A stretch of 13,844 nt of DNA from positions 1-13,844 of the forward strand of contig CAKSHC010000012.1 of the NCBI GenBank assembly GCA_934456365.1. Direction: 5' to 3'. The stretch is from an uncultured Eubacteriales bacterium. GTDB taxonomy: Bacteria; Bacillota; Clostridia; Oscillospirales; UMGS1783. Position 1 is the first letter of the stretch. Every line of letters begins with the position of its first letter. Shown piece by piece: positions 1 through 7,160 of this stretch. Made by a program: the position numbers and the translations under genes. The notes below the pieces were generated by a model that was given only the letters and a program-made list of their open reading frames with translations, searched no databases and had not been told where the DNA came from.

Positions 1-3
1 CAT
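1..3 (-). CDS. Start codon of a gene cut off at the left edge (product unknown)
   Basis: Only an ATG on the minus strand (CAT at 1-3) is inside the window. It follows the stop codon of the upstream alcohol dehydrogenase by 18 bases. A purine-rich AGAGGGG (minus strand, 12-18) sits 8 bases before it, which is good Shine-Dalgarno spacing. This suggests the trkA-trkH-dehydrogenase operon continues with at least one more gene. Nothing can be said about its product. The alternative is that the ATG is fortuitous and the operon ends at position 22. Confidence 0.4.
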
Positions 4-21
4 TGGGAAAGCCCCTCTTCT

Positions 22-1173
22 TTAATAGCAGTTTTTCAGGATTTCCAGAACCTCGTCCGCCGTCAGAACATGGTAGCCGCCGCGCAGCAGAGTCGATTCG
101 GCGATCCGCGGAAGCATCTCCTCGGTCGCGCCCAGCTCGCGCAGCGTGGTGGGCAGCCCCACCTCGTGCAGGAAGGATTCCATCGCGTCGATCCCGAGGC
201 GCGCCATCGTTTCCTCGTCCCGCCCCGCCGGATCGATCTGCCAAACATTCTGCGCCCACCGGGCCAGCTTCTTTTGCGCCCAGGGCAAAAGGAAGCGGTA
301 ATAGGCCGGGGAGATCACAGCCAGCCCCTGCCCGTGCGGGCAGTGGGTGTAGGCCCCCACCTGATGCTCGATGGTGTGCACCGCCCAGTCCTGCGTCTTG
401 CCCAGCCCCAGGCTCTCGTTGAGCCCCATCGTCGCCCCCCACATCAGGTTGGCGCGGGTGTCGTAGTCGGTCGGGTCGAGTGCCGCCTTGCGGGTCTCGC
501 GGATCATGCCCCGTAAGAGCCCTTCGATCAGATCGTCGGTGATCTGATCGCCCTCATCGGAAAAATACTGCTCGTGAAGATGGCAGATCACATCAAACGC
601 GCCGCTGAGCATCTGTCCGCGCGGCACCGTCAGGGTCAGGGTCGGATCCAGAAGGGAAAAGGTCGGATGCAGGAAGTTGCAGCCCAGCTTGAGATGCTTT
701 TCCTCGTTGGTGATCACCCCGCCCGCGTTCATCTCCGAGCCGGTGCCCGCCATGGTCAGGATCACCCCGATCGGCACCGTTTTTTCGCAGAGGGGAAGCC
801 CCTTTTCGATGTAGTGCTCCCAGGGATCGTCTGTCAGATAAGCCGAGGCCGAGATCATCTTGGAGCAGTCCACCACCGAGCCGCCGCCGACCGCCAAAAT
901 CAGATCGGCCTTCGCCCGGCGCACCGCCTCGCACCCCTCCAGAACCTTGGAGTAGGTCGGGTTGGAGGGCACTCCCGCCACCTCGGTCACCTCTTTGCCG
1001 GCCGTCTCCAGCTCCCGCACCACCCGGTCGTAAAGCCCCGAGCGCTTCACGGAACCCGTGCCGTACACCAAAAGGACCTGCCTGCCAAACCGGGCCAGCT
1101 CGCTCGGCAAATGCGAAAGAGCCGTTTTTCCGAAGTGAATACGCGTGGGATTCTGATAGGTAAAATCGTTCAT
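22..1173 (-). CDS. Iron-containing alcohol dehydrogenase, YqhD/butanol dehydrogenase type
   Basis: Predicted 383-residue cytoplasmic NAD(P)H-dependent dehydrogenase/aldehyde reductase, the usual length for the YqhD/BDH subfamily. The N-terminus (YQNPTRIHFGK), the nucleotide-binding YGTGSVKRSG at 37-46, and GGGSVVDCSK at 96-105 are family hallmarks. The four metal ligands appear intact: D194, H198, H266 and H280, with the usual 14-residue gap between the last two. The YGTGS loop resembles the NADPH-binding YGGGS of YqhD, so NADPH preference is inferred. The start at 1173 is chosen because GAGGTGGAG lies just before it; an in-frame extension to 1281 would run into trkH. It follows trkH by 16 bases, so it is probably the third gene of the trkAH operon. 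The substrate cannot be read from sequence; short-chain or damaged aldehydes are typical. Confidence 0.93.
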   Translation of the reverse strand: MNDFTYQNPTRIHFGKTALSHLPSELARFGRQVLLVYGTGSVKRSGLYDRVVRELETAGKEVTEVAGVPSNPTYSKVLEGCEAVRRAKADLILAVGGGSVVDCSKMISASAYLTDDPWEHYIEKGLPLCEKTVPIGVILTMAGTGSEMNAGGVITNEEKHLKLGCNFLHPTFSLLDPTLTLTVPRGQMLSGAFDVICHLHEQYFSDEGDQITDDLIEGLLRGMIRETRKAALDPTDYDTRANLMWGATMGLNESLGLGKTQDWAVHTIEHQVGAYTHCPHGQGLAVISPAYYRFLLPWAQKKLARWAQNVWQIDPAGRDEETMARLGIDAMESFLHEVGLPTTLRELGATEEMLPRIAESTLLRGGYHVLTADEVLEILKNCY

Positions 1174-1189
1174 GTTCTCCACCTCATTT

Positions 1190-2653
1190 TTATTTTTTCC
1201 GAAATGCCCTCCGGCTCCACATCGAAGGCGCCAAAAGCAGCAGGATCGGGAAAATCTCCAGTCGTCCCAAAAGCATGGCAAAGCTTAAAAGCAGCGTGGA
1301 AAGGGGAGAGTAAACGGCAAAGCTCCCCATCGGCCCCACCGCGCCCAGCCCCGGCCCGATGTTGTTGATCGTTGCCGCAAGGGCCGTGAAGTTGGTCAGC
1401 AGATCGTTGCAATCTAAGCACAAAAGGGCAAAGATCACGGTAAAAACAAGGGAAAAGGTCACGAAATACACGTTGACTCCATGCATCGTCTTTTCATCGA
1501 GCGGCTTGCGATCAAAGCGCACCGAGGAAACGGCGTTGGGATGCAGCATTTTCTTCATGTCCCGGATCGCGCCCTTGAACAGAATCGCCACCCGCGCCAC
1601 CTTCAGCCCGCCCGCCGTGCTGCCCGCGCAGCCGCCGATAAACATCAGGATCACCAGGATCGCCCGGGAAAAGGCCGGCCAGAGGTTGAAATCGCAGGTC
1701 GAGTAGCCGGTTGTTGTGATGATCGAGGCCACCTGGAAAAAGGAGTAGCGCAGCCCCGTCCAGAAGGAGCCGAAGTGCGAAGCAATGTTTGCCGCGATCA
1801 TCAGCACCGAAGCGCCCACGATCCCGAGATAAACCCGCAGCTCCTCCGAGCGCAGAACCTCGCGCACCTTGCCGACCAGCAGGAAGTAGTAAAGGTTGAA
1901 GTTCACCCCGAACAGCAGCATGAAAACGCCGATCACGATCTCAAAGTAAAGATTGTTGTAGTGCCCGATCGAGAGGGCGTAGTGGGAAAAGCCGCCGGTG
2001 CCCGCCGAGCCGAAGGAGTTGATGCAGGCGTCGAAAAGCGACATTCCCCCCGCCAGCAGCAGCCCGATCTCGATAAGCGTCATCACCGCGTAAATGCCGT
2101 AAAGGATCTTGGCCGAGGTCTTCATCTTGCTCACCAGCTTCCCCACCACCGGCCCCGGCACCTCGGCGCGCATCAGGTGCATGCTGTGGCCGTCGTTGGC
2201 GGTCGGCAGAATGGTCATCACGAAAACGAGCACCCCCATGCCGCCCAGCCAGTGGGTAAAGCTGCGCCAGAACAGAAGCCCCTTCGACATCGCCTCCACA
2301 TCGGTCAGAATGCTCGCGCCCGTGGTGGTAAAGCCCGAAACGGCTTCGAAAAAGCAATCGATATAGTCGGGGATCGCGCCCGAAAGAAAGAAGGGGAGCG
2401 CCCCGAAGGCCGAAAGAAAGATCCAGGAAAAGGCCACGGCCGCCAGCCCGTCCCGGGCGTAGATCGCCCGGTCCTGCGGGGTTTTCAGGCTCAGAAGCAG
2501 CCCCAGCCCCAAAAGAAGAAGAATCGGGATCAGAAAGGAAAGCGTCTGGTGCTCCCGATAAATCAGGCCCACCGCCAGCGGAAACAGCATCGCCGCCGCC
2601 TCCACCAGAAACACGCGCCCCACCACAAAGCCGATCATTCGATAATTTCGCAT
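1190..2653 (-). CDS. trkH: TrkH-family potassium uptake membrane subunit
   Basis: A 487-residue integral membrane protein, matching the usual TrkH length of about 480. It forms the K+ translocating pore in the cytoplasmic membrane. All four pore-loop signatures with their selectivity glycines are visible: TTTGAS at 109-114, GSAGTGG at 215-221, TTTGYS at 313-318 and NNIGPGL at 430-436. Further family landmarks are IGGCAGSTAGGLK at 339-351 and LGRLEIFP at 462-469. The start at 2653 has AGGGA just upstream, overlapping the trkA stop region; the gap to trkA is only 10 bases, implying coupled expression. The length and the two-RCK partner favour Trk over the shorter KtrB type. Cation specificity (K+ versus K+/Na+) is inferred from the family. 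Confidence 0.96.
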   Translation of the reverse strand: MRNYRMIGFVVGRVFLVEAAAMLFPLAVGLIYREHQTLSFLIPILLLLGLGLLLSLKTPQDRAIYARDGLAAVAFSWIFLSAFGALPFFLSGAIPDYIDCFFEAVSGFTTTGASILTDVEAMSKGLLFWRSFTHWLGGMGVLVFVMTILPTANDGHSMHLMRAEVPGPVVGKLVSKMKTSAKILYGIYAVMTLIEIGLLLAGGMSLFDACINSFGSAGTGGFSHYALSIGHYNNLYFEIVIGVFMLLFGVNFNLYYFLLVGKVREVLRSEELRVYLGIVGASVLMIAANIASHFGSFWTGLRYSFFQVASIITTTGYSTCDFNLWPAFSRAILVILMFIGGCAGSTAGGLKVARVAILFKGAIRDMKKMLHPNAVSSVRFDRKPLDEKTMHGVNVYFVTFSLVFTVIFALLCLDCNDLLTNFTALAATINNIGPGLGAVGPMGSFAVYSPLSTLLLSFAMLLGRLEIFPILLLLAPSMWSRRAFRKK

Positions 2654-2663
2654 GATTGTCCCT

Positions 2664-4025
2664 TCAGCGCAGAATATCGCGCAGATCGCGCAGTCTGAAA
2701 TCGGTTGTCACGAGGATCACATCGTCCCCGTCGCGCAGGCAGTCTTCGCCCGCCGGGATCAGGATCTCGCCGTTTTGGCGCACGATTCCCGCAATCAGGA
2801 TCCCCGGCCGGATCGGCAGCTCCTTGAGCGGGATCCCCGCCATGCCCGAAGCGGCCGTCACGGTAAATTCCAAAGCGTCCACCTTGCCGCTGACCAGCCG
2901 GTGCAGCGTTTTCACCGGCAGCCCGTCGGCGTTCTGCATCGAGCGCACATAGCGCAGGATCCGGTCGCTGGTCACCTCGCTGGGCGAAATGGTGCTCTCC
3001 AGCATCCCCGTTTCCGCCACCAGGTCCTGCAGCGTGCGGTGGTTGACCTTGGCCACCACCTTGCACCCCACCTTGCGCCCCACATTGATGGCCATCAGAA
3101 TGTTGGCCTCGTCAATGCCGGTCACCGCCACAAACGCGTCCACATCCTCGATCCCTTCCTCGCGCAGAAGCTCTTGATCGGTCGGATCGCCCGTGATGAT
3201 GAGCGCGCGCGGTAGCCGTTCGCTGAAATCCTGCGCCCGCTCGGGATCCTCGTCGATCAGCTTCACCGAAAGCCCCGCGTCCAGAAGCAGGGAGGTCAGA
3301 TAGTAGCCGGTGCGCGAAGCCCCCACCACGATCGCCGAGCTCGCCCGGCTCTTGAAAATGCCCAAAGCCCGGAAAAAGGATTCGAGATCAAAGGGCGAGG
3401 CCGTCAGATACACCACATCCCCCGCCTGCAAAGCAAAATCGCCCGCCGGGATAAACACCTCGTCTTTGCGCGCCACCGCGCAGATCAGCACCCGGGAATG
3501 GAAGGTGTGGTTCAGCTCGGAAAGCGCCATGCCGCAAAGCTTGCTGTCGTCGGTCAGCCGGTGCTCGATCAGCTCCAGCCGCCCCTTGGAAAAGGCCTCC
3601 ACCTTGGCCGCCGTCGGGAAGCGCAGAATGCGCGCGATCTCCCGCGCCGCCTCCTTCTCGGGATTGATGGCCATGGTCAGGCCAAGCTCGGTGCGCATGA
3701 AGCGCAGCTGCTTGCCGTATTCCGGATTGCGCACCCGTGCGATCGTGTGCTCCACCCCTAATTTTTTAGCCACCAAGCAGGCAATGATGTTGATCTCGTC
3801 GGTGCAGGTGCAGGCCACCAAAAGCTGCGCCGAGGCAACCCCCGCCTCCCTTTGCACATCGTAGTTGGCCCCGTTGCCCGGGCATCCCATCACATCGTAC
3901 ACATTCACAATCCGATCCACCAGCGCCGGATTGGTATCGATCACTGTCACATCATGGTTCTCGGCCACCAGTTGCTCGGTCAGCGCCGCGCCCACCTTGC
4001 CCGCGCCCACGATCACAATTTTCAT
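2664..4025 (-). CDS. trkA: TrkA, NAD-binding regulatory subunit of the Trk potassium system
   Basis: A 453-residue cytoplasmic protein with the full two-fold TrkA architecture: RCK_N (about 1-120), RCK_C/TrkA_C (about 140-222), second RCK_N (about 228-345) and second RCK_C (about 370-453). The first Rossmann motif is GAGKVG at 7-12 with the ribose-binding acid D30. The second is VVGASRTG at 233-240 with D258. TrkA rings bind TrkH and gate it in response to nucleotides. The start at 4025 begins directly with MKIVIVGAGK; the preceding Shine-Dalgarno is modest (CTGAGG, 12-17 bases upstream). It is the first gene of the operon with trkH, read from a near-consensus promoter at 4066-4093. Confidence 0.97.
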   Translation of the reverse strand: MKIVIVGAGKVGAALTEQLVAENHDVTVIDTNPALVDRIVNVYDVMGCPGNGANYDVQREAGVASAQLLVACTCTDEINIIACLVAKKLGVEHTIARVRNPEYGKQLRFMRTELGLTMAINPEKEAAREIARILRFPTAAKVEAFSKGRLELIEHRLTDDSKLCGMALSELNHTFHSRVLICAVARKDEVFIPAGDFALQAGDVVYLTASPFDLESFFRALGIFKSRASSAIVVGASRTGYYLTSLLLDAGLSVKLIDEDPERAQDFSERLPRALIITGDPTDQELLREEGIEDVDAFVAVTGIDEANILMAINVGRKVGCKVVAKVNHRTLQDLVAETGMLESTISPSEVTSDRILRYVRSMQNADGLPVKTLHRLVSGKVDALEFTVTAASGMAGIPLKELPIRPGILIAGIVRQNGEILIPAGEDCLRDGDDVILVTTDFRLRDLRDILR

Positions 4026-4043
4026 TCCATCAAACCTCAGTTT

Positions 4044-4061
4044 CTACTCGTGAAAGAGTAG
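4044..4061. promoter_or_regulatory. Palindrome at the trkA transcription start
   Basis: Six-base arms CTACTC and GAGTAG enclose a six-base centre. The site begins 4 bases downstream of the -10 box at 4066-4071, so it covers the likely +1 of the trkA transcript. It could be an operator for a dimeric repressor or a short 5' hairpin. No regulator is identifiable. Confidence 0.4.
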
Positions 4062-4065
4062 TTTC

Positions 4066-4093
4066 ATTATATACCATTTCCCCCTTTTGTCAA
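4066..4093 (-). promoter_or_regulatory. Promoter of the trkA-trkH operon
   Basis: On the minus strand, a perfect TTGACA (-35, 4088-4093) and perfect TATAAT (-10, 4066-4071) are separated by 16 bases. It lies about 40 bases upstream of the trkA start. It is the best sigma-A match in the window. Its -35 box starts only 5 bases past the T-tract of the preceding gene's terminator. Confidence 0.85.
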
Positions 4094-4098
4094 GCGAG

Positions 4099-4129
4099 AA
4101 AAAAAGGGCGCTTCCTGTCGGAAACGCCC
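4099..4129 (-). terminator. Rho-independent terminator after the lipoprotein gene
   Basis: On the minus strand, GGGCG-TTCC pairs with GGAA-CGCCC (one internal A/C mismatch) around a four-base loop, followed directly by seven T. It lies 9 bases beyond the stop codon at 4139 and separates this gene from the trkA promoter. Confidence 0.88.
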
Positions 4130-4138
4130 GGAATATGC

Positions 4139-5284
4139 TTATTTTTCGGGAAAAAGCTCGGATCGCCGCGTCAGCAGGAAGAGGCCCATGTCCTCGGAGA
4201 TCCCCGTCACCCCTTCCTCGATCATCTCGCTGAGGATGAAGGCGCTCCCGCCCTGAAACAGCTCGCCCGCCCGGGCAAGCCCCTCCGGGATCTTCATCCA
4301 GGAAATCGCCACCGTCTGGGTCTCTCCGTCCATCGTCAGCGAAAATTGGCTCAGATTCCCGTTCTCGTCGTAGGAATATTTCGCCTGCCGCCCGATCGTG
4401 CCGTCGGTCTTGGTGTAGGAAAAGGAAACGATCCGCCCGTCGGCGTCAAATTCCCCCGCGCCCACGCCCCGGCGCCCGTCGCGCCCCGTCGTGCCGTCGG
4501 CAAGGGTCGTCGTTTCCTCCGTGAGGTAGCCCTGCGCGTTGTAAACGCGCCGGATGCGCGCCACCTCTTTTTCCACATACTCGCCGTTCTCCTTCACCTC
4601 CATCGTCAGAGCGGCCGTCACCTTCTCAAAGTCCGACACCTCCTCCATCGAGGAGCGGTCGTTGGCGATCGTCCAGACCGTGTGCTCCCGGTAGGAAACC
4701 TCGCCGTCGCCGCCGCGGTTTTCCAGATCGCTCGAAACGGTGTAGCTCTTTTCTCCGTAGGCGTAGGTGTAGAGCGTGTCGGCCTCATTGCCGCTGTATC
4801 CCCGGGAATGCACCGTCAGGCTCGCCACCCGCCCCTGGTCGTCAAAGGTAAAGGCAAAGCTCTCCGGCCCCGGAACAGCGTTGCCGTCGCTTGCCGTGCT
4901 CTGAAGCAGGATCTTTCCCGCCGCCGCGTCGTATGCGACCTCGCTCTCCACCCGATCGACCTCGTCGGCCCGGTAGGCTGATTCCATCGTCCGGCGGGAA
5001 ACAAACCCGTCCTTGAGTGTAAAGGAAAATTCATAATAGGGATCAAACCCGTTGTCCCGGCCATCCGGCCAGCTGTAGCGCGCCGTGAGGGTGTCCCCCT
5101 CCAGGCGGCACACGATCAGATCAAACTGCGTCCCGTCCTCCCGGGTCACCGTCGCCTTCTCGGGAAACCAGATCGCTTTCCCCTCCTCGGCGCCGCCGCC
5201 CGCCGTGCCGGGCCCCTTTGCCCCGCAGGCCGCAAGGCTCAGAGCCATCGCCAGCAAAAGCAGAATCGAACCAATCTTTTTCAT
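4139..5284 (-). CDS. Lipoprotein with YD-repeat-like motifs, function unknown
   Basis: A 381-residue predicted lipoprotein. The N-terminus is a lipobox signal peptide (MKK, hydrophobic core, SLAAC) with the lipidated cysteine at position 20, followed by a Gly-rich linker. The mature protein should sit on the outer face of the membrane. It is beta-rich and contains four short motifs of the form [YF][DN]xxGx[LIV] at 147-153 (FDDQGRV), 248-254 (YNAQGYL), 279-285 (FDADGRI) and 305-311 (YDENGNL). These resemble single YD/RHS repeat units but are too few and too spaced for an RHS shell. The start at 5284 is supported by GGAGGT 6 bases upstream and by the signal peptide; the longer frame to 5380 passes through the promoter. 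The gene stands alone with its own promoter and terminator. No family name is assigned. Confidence 0.9.
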   Translation of the reverse strand: MKKIGSILLLLAMALSLAACGAKGPGTAGGGAEEGKAIWFPEKATVTREDGTQFDLIVCRLEGDTLTARYSWPDGRDNGFDPYYEFSFTLKDGFVSRRTMESAYRADEVDRVESEVAYDAAAGKILLQSTASDGNAVPGPESFAFTFDDQGRVASLTVHSRGYSGNEADTLYTYAYGEKSYTVSSDLENRGGDGEVSYREHTVWTIANDRSSMEEVSDFEKVTAALTMEVKENGEYVEKEVARIRRVYNAQGYLTEETTTLADGTTGRDGRRGVGAGEFDADGRIVSFSYTKTDGTIGRQAKYSYDENGNLSQFSLTMDGETQTVAISWMKIPEGLARAGELFQGGSAFILSEMIEEGVTGISEDMGLFLLTRRSELFPEK

Positions 5285-5323
5285 GGAATAACCTCCGGTA
5301 AAATTTTGGGGTCTTCTCCTTTC

Positions 5324-5352
5324 AGTATAGCATACCCCCGCCTTTTGCACAA
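5324..5352 (-). promoter_or_regulatory. Promoter of the lipoprotein gene
   Basis: Minus-strand TTGTGC (5347-5352) and TATACT (5324-5329) are spaced 17 bases apart, with TGC in front of the -10 (extended -10). The -10 is 39 bases upstream of the ATG. A perfect TTGACA also occurs further upstream (5362-5367) but is too far from this -10 to be its partner. Confidence 0.65.
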
Positions 5353-5413
5353 GAAGCCTCTTTGTCAAATTTCTCAGCAAAAGGAAAAGGCTCTGTTCAT
5401 TCGGGGAAAAAGG

Positions 5414-5422
5414 TGGTATACT
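5414..5422 (+). promoter_or_regulatory. Extended -10 promoter of the SPFH gene
   Basis: TGG-TATACT gives an extended -10 element 23 bases before the ATG at 5446, followed by the Shine-Dalgarno AAAGGAGG at 5431-5438. No good -35 is seen 17 bases upstream, so activity would rest on the TG extension. The leader would be only about 15-20 bases. Confidence 0.5.
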
Positions 5423-5445
5423 AAAGAAAAAAAGGAGGGCTCTTT

Positions 5446-6435
5446 ATGCTGTATCTCATCGCTGCCGCCGTCGTCGTGCTGATCGTGCTTCTGTGCAACA
5501 TCCGCGTCGTCCCCCAAACCAATGAATATGTCCTCGAATATCTCGGAAAGTACAGAACCACCTGGAAGGCCGGCCTTCACGTCAAAACCCCCTTCCTCGA
5601 AAAGATCGTCAAAAAGGTCACCGTCAAGGAGCAGGTGCTCGATTCCCCGCCTCAGCCCGTTATCACCAAAGATAACGTCACCATGCAGATCGACACGGTG
5701 GTCTACTTCAATATCTTCGACGCTAAGCTCTATACCTACGGCGCCGTCAACCCCCTAAGCGCCCTCGAAAACCTCACCGCCACCACCCTGCGCAACATCG
5801 TCGGCGGCCTCAACCTGGACGACACCCTCACCTCCCGCGACAACATCAACGCCGAAATGACCACCCTCCTCGACGTCGCCACCGATAAGTGGGGCATCAA
5901 GGTCAACCGCGTCGAGCTCAAGAATATCATCCCCCCCAAGGAAATCCAGAACGCCATGGAAAAGCAGATGAAGGCCGAGCGCGACCGGCGCGAAACGCTT
6001 CTCCAGGCCGAGGGCCATAAGGCCGCCGCCATCACAAGAGCCGAGGGCGATAAGCAGGCCATGATCTTAGCCGCCGAGGGTGAGCGCGACGCCCGCATCG
6101 CCCGCGCCGAGGGCGAGGCCAAAGCCATCTACCTCGCCAAAAAGGCCGAGGCCGACGGCATCCGCGCCCTCAAGGAGGCCGCAGCCGATCCCGCCGTGCT
6201 GCAGCTCAAGCAGTATGAAGCCCTCATCAAAATGTGCGACGGCAAGGCCGCCAAGATCATCGTCCCGACAGACGTTCTCAGCCAGGCCGGCCGCGGCGTC
6301 CTCTTTTCCGAGCTCACCGGCCTCGGCGACCATACCGCCCCCGCCGCCGAGCCTCCCGCCGCCCCGGAAACCGACCCCTGCTGCAACGAGGAGGACTACC
6401 GCGAGGAACGGAAAGCCGACCGCAGCGACGAATAA
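5446..6435 (+). CDS. SPFH/band-7 (stomatin, QmcA-like) membrane protein
   Basis: A 329-residue protein with one N-terminal membrane segment (about 2-18) and an SPFH domain (about 19-180). This is followed by a long charged Ala/Glu-rich coiled coil (about 172-245) with repeated AEG motifs (188-190, 199-201, 210-212, 221-223) that mediates oligomerisation in this family. The signature VPQTNEYVLEYLGKY near residue 22, DNVTMQIDTVVYF at 76-88 and ELKNIIPP at 157-164 fit QmcA/stomatin-like proteins. Such proteins form large membrane-bound cages or microdomains and often scaffold proteases. The C-terminus carries a Pro/Ala-rich tail with a CC pair at 312-313. The usual NfeD partner is absent; the next gene is a DUF3267 membrane zincin 48 bases downstream. 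Codon use is very strongly C-ending, suggesting high expression. Confidence 0.94.
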   Translation: MLYLIAAAVVVLIVLLCNIRVVPQTNEYVLEYLGKYRTTWKAGLHVKTPFLEKIVKKVTVKEQVLDSPPQPVITKDNVTMQIDTVVYFNIFDAKLYTYGAVNPLSALENLTATTLRNIVGGLNLDDTLTSRDNINAEMTTLLDVATDKWGIKVNRVELKNIIPPKEIQNAMEKQMKAERDRRETLLQAEGHKAAAITRAEGDKQAMILAAEGERDARIARAEGEAKAIYLAKKAEADGIRALKEAAADPAVLQLKQYEALIKMCDGKAAKIIVPTDVLSQAGRGVLFSELTGLGDHTAPAAEPPAAPETDPCCNEEDYREERKADRSDE

Positions 6436-6447
6436 GAAAAAATCCAA

Positions 6448-6468
6448 AGGGGCCGCGCCGCGGCCCCT
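6448..6468 (+). promoter_or_regulatory. GC-rich hairpin before the DUF3267 gene
   Basis: AGGGGCCG pairs perfectly with CGGCCCCT around a five-base loop. Outer pairing of CCAAA (6444-6448, in place of the innermost A pair) with TTTGG (6472-6476) is possible and would draw in the first bases of the Shine-Dalgarno GGAGGA at 6475-6480. No T-run follows, so it is a poor terminator. A role in mRNA stability, differential expression or ribosome-site masking is inferred. Confidence 0.55.
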
Positions 6469-6483
6469 GCTTTTGGAGGAAGT

Positions 6484-7062
6484 ATGAAACGATTTGAATC
6501 GGAATTGCCCGAGGGCTATCGCGAAGCCTATCGGATCGACGCCAAAAACAAAAAAACAGGCGTCCTGCTCAATGTCATCGCCCTGGTGCTCACCGTCGGC
6601 ACCATTCTGATCCTGTGGCCCCTTCTGAATATGCCCGACGGGGAGGAGGCTTTGCTCCTGTCTCCGCTGCGCTTCCTGCTCTTTGCCGCCGCCCTGCTCG
6701 GCTATCTCGTGCTGCACGAGCTCACCCACGGCGCCGCCTATAAGCTGCTCACCCGGCAAAAGCTCTCCTTCGGCATCACCCCCCTCTGCGCCTATTGCGG
6801 CCTGCCCGATCTCTACGTCACCCGCCGCACCGCCCTGATCGCCGTGCTCGCCCCCTTCGTTCTGTTTTCCCTCCTGCTGGGCGCGCTGACGGCTTTTCTG
6901 CCCCTGTGGGTCGACCGGTTTTTCGCCGCGCTTCTGTTTGCCATCCATTTCGGCGGCTGCGCCGGCGACCTCCTGGTCGCCGCCCTGCTGCTCTTTCATT
7001 TCCGCAGCCCCGCCACGCTTCTGCGCGATACCGGCCCCGCCCAGATCTTCTATGTCCGGTGA
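6484..7062 (+). CDS. DUF3267-type membrane zincin (putative metalloprotease)
   Basis: A 192-residue integral membrane protein with four or so hydrophobic segments (about 26-48, 62-78, 115-140, 146-172). An HExxH zinc motif, HELTHG, lies at 78-83 at the end of the second segment. A conserved-looking D162 in GGCAGDLL could be the third ligand. The layout (HELTHG, then the ITPLCAYC... segment, then GD in the last helix, then RDTGP... near the C-terminus) matches the DUF3267 putative zincin peptidase family. Proteolytic activity has been inferred for that family rather than shown, and no substrate is known. GGAGGA ends 3 bases before the ATG. It has no promoter of its own and should be co-transcribed with the SPFH gene, possibly forming a scaffold-protease pair in the membrane. 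Confidence 0.85.
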   Translation: MKRFESELPEGYREAYRIDAKNKKTGVLLNVIALVLTVGTILILWPLLNMPDGEEALLLSPLRFLLFAAALLGYLVLHELTHGAAYKLLTRQKLSFGITPLCAYCGLPDLYVTRRTALIAVLAPFVLFSLLLGALTAFLPLWVDRFFAALLFAIHFGGCAGDLLVAALLLFHFRSPATLLRDTGPAQIFYVR

Positions 7063-7092
7063 GCGGTTTTTTTCGCGCCCGCTCTGCGAAGG

Positions 7093-7122
7093 TTGACAGA
7101 AAAGCGCCCCCTGTGATATAAA
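7093..7122 (+). promoter_or_regulatory. Promoter of the second alcohol dehydrogenase
   Basis: Perfect TTGACA (7093-7098), an 18-base spacer, and TATAAA (7117-7122) preceded by TGA, i.e. an extended -10. Transcription would start near 7129-7131. That puts the upstream in-frame ATG (7134) almost at the 5' end and favours the ATG at 7161 as the real start. Confidence 0.75.
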
Positions 7123-7160
7123 TATAGGGAAATATGCAATCGATAAAAGGAAGAGAGAAT

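Noticed and set aside
574..1368. Long plus-strand reading frame opposite the alcohol dehydrogenase
   Set aside because: His/Arg/Pro-rich with no recognisable motif; it mirrors a well-supported dehydrogenase and the end of trkH.
1481..2698. 405-codon plus-strand reading frame opposite trkH
   Set aside because: Composition (His, Gln, Arg) is that of an antisense shadow in GC-rich DNA; trkH is unambiguous on the other strand.
5362..5367. Perfect minus-strand TTGACA upstream of the lipoprotein gene
   Set aside because: No -10 box at a usable distance; the promoter called at 5324-5352 has correct spacing.
6067..6999. 310-codon minus-strand frame spanning the SPFH and zincin genes
   Set aside because: Gly/Glu/Gln-rich shadow across two real genes and their spacer; no ribosome site.
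7054..7071. CCG-GTGAG-CGG followed by seven T as a terminator of the zincin gene
   Set aside because: Only three base pairs in the stem; too weak to call. No convincing terminator was found between 7062 and the promoter at 7093.
7134..7160. Earlier ATG for the PduQ-like dehydrogenase
   Set aside because: No Shine-Dalgarno sequence, and it would lie almost at the predicted 5' end of the mRNA; family N-termini match the start at 7161.
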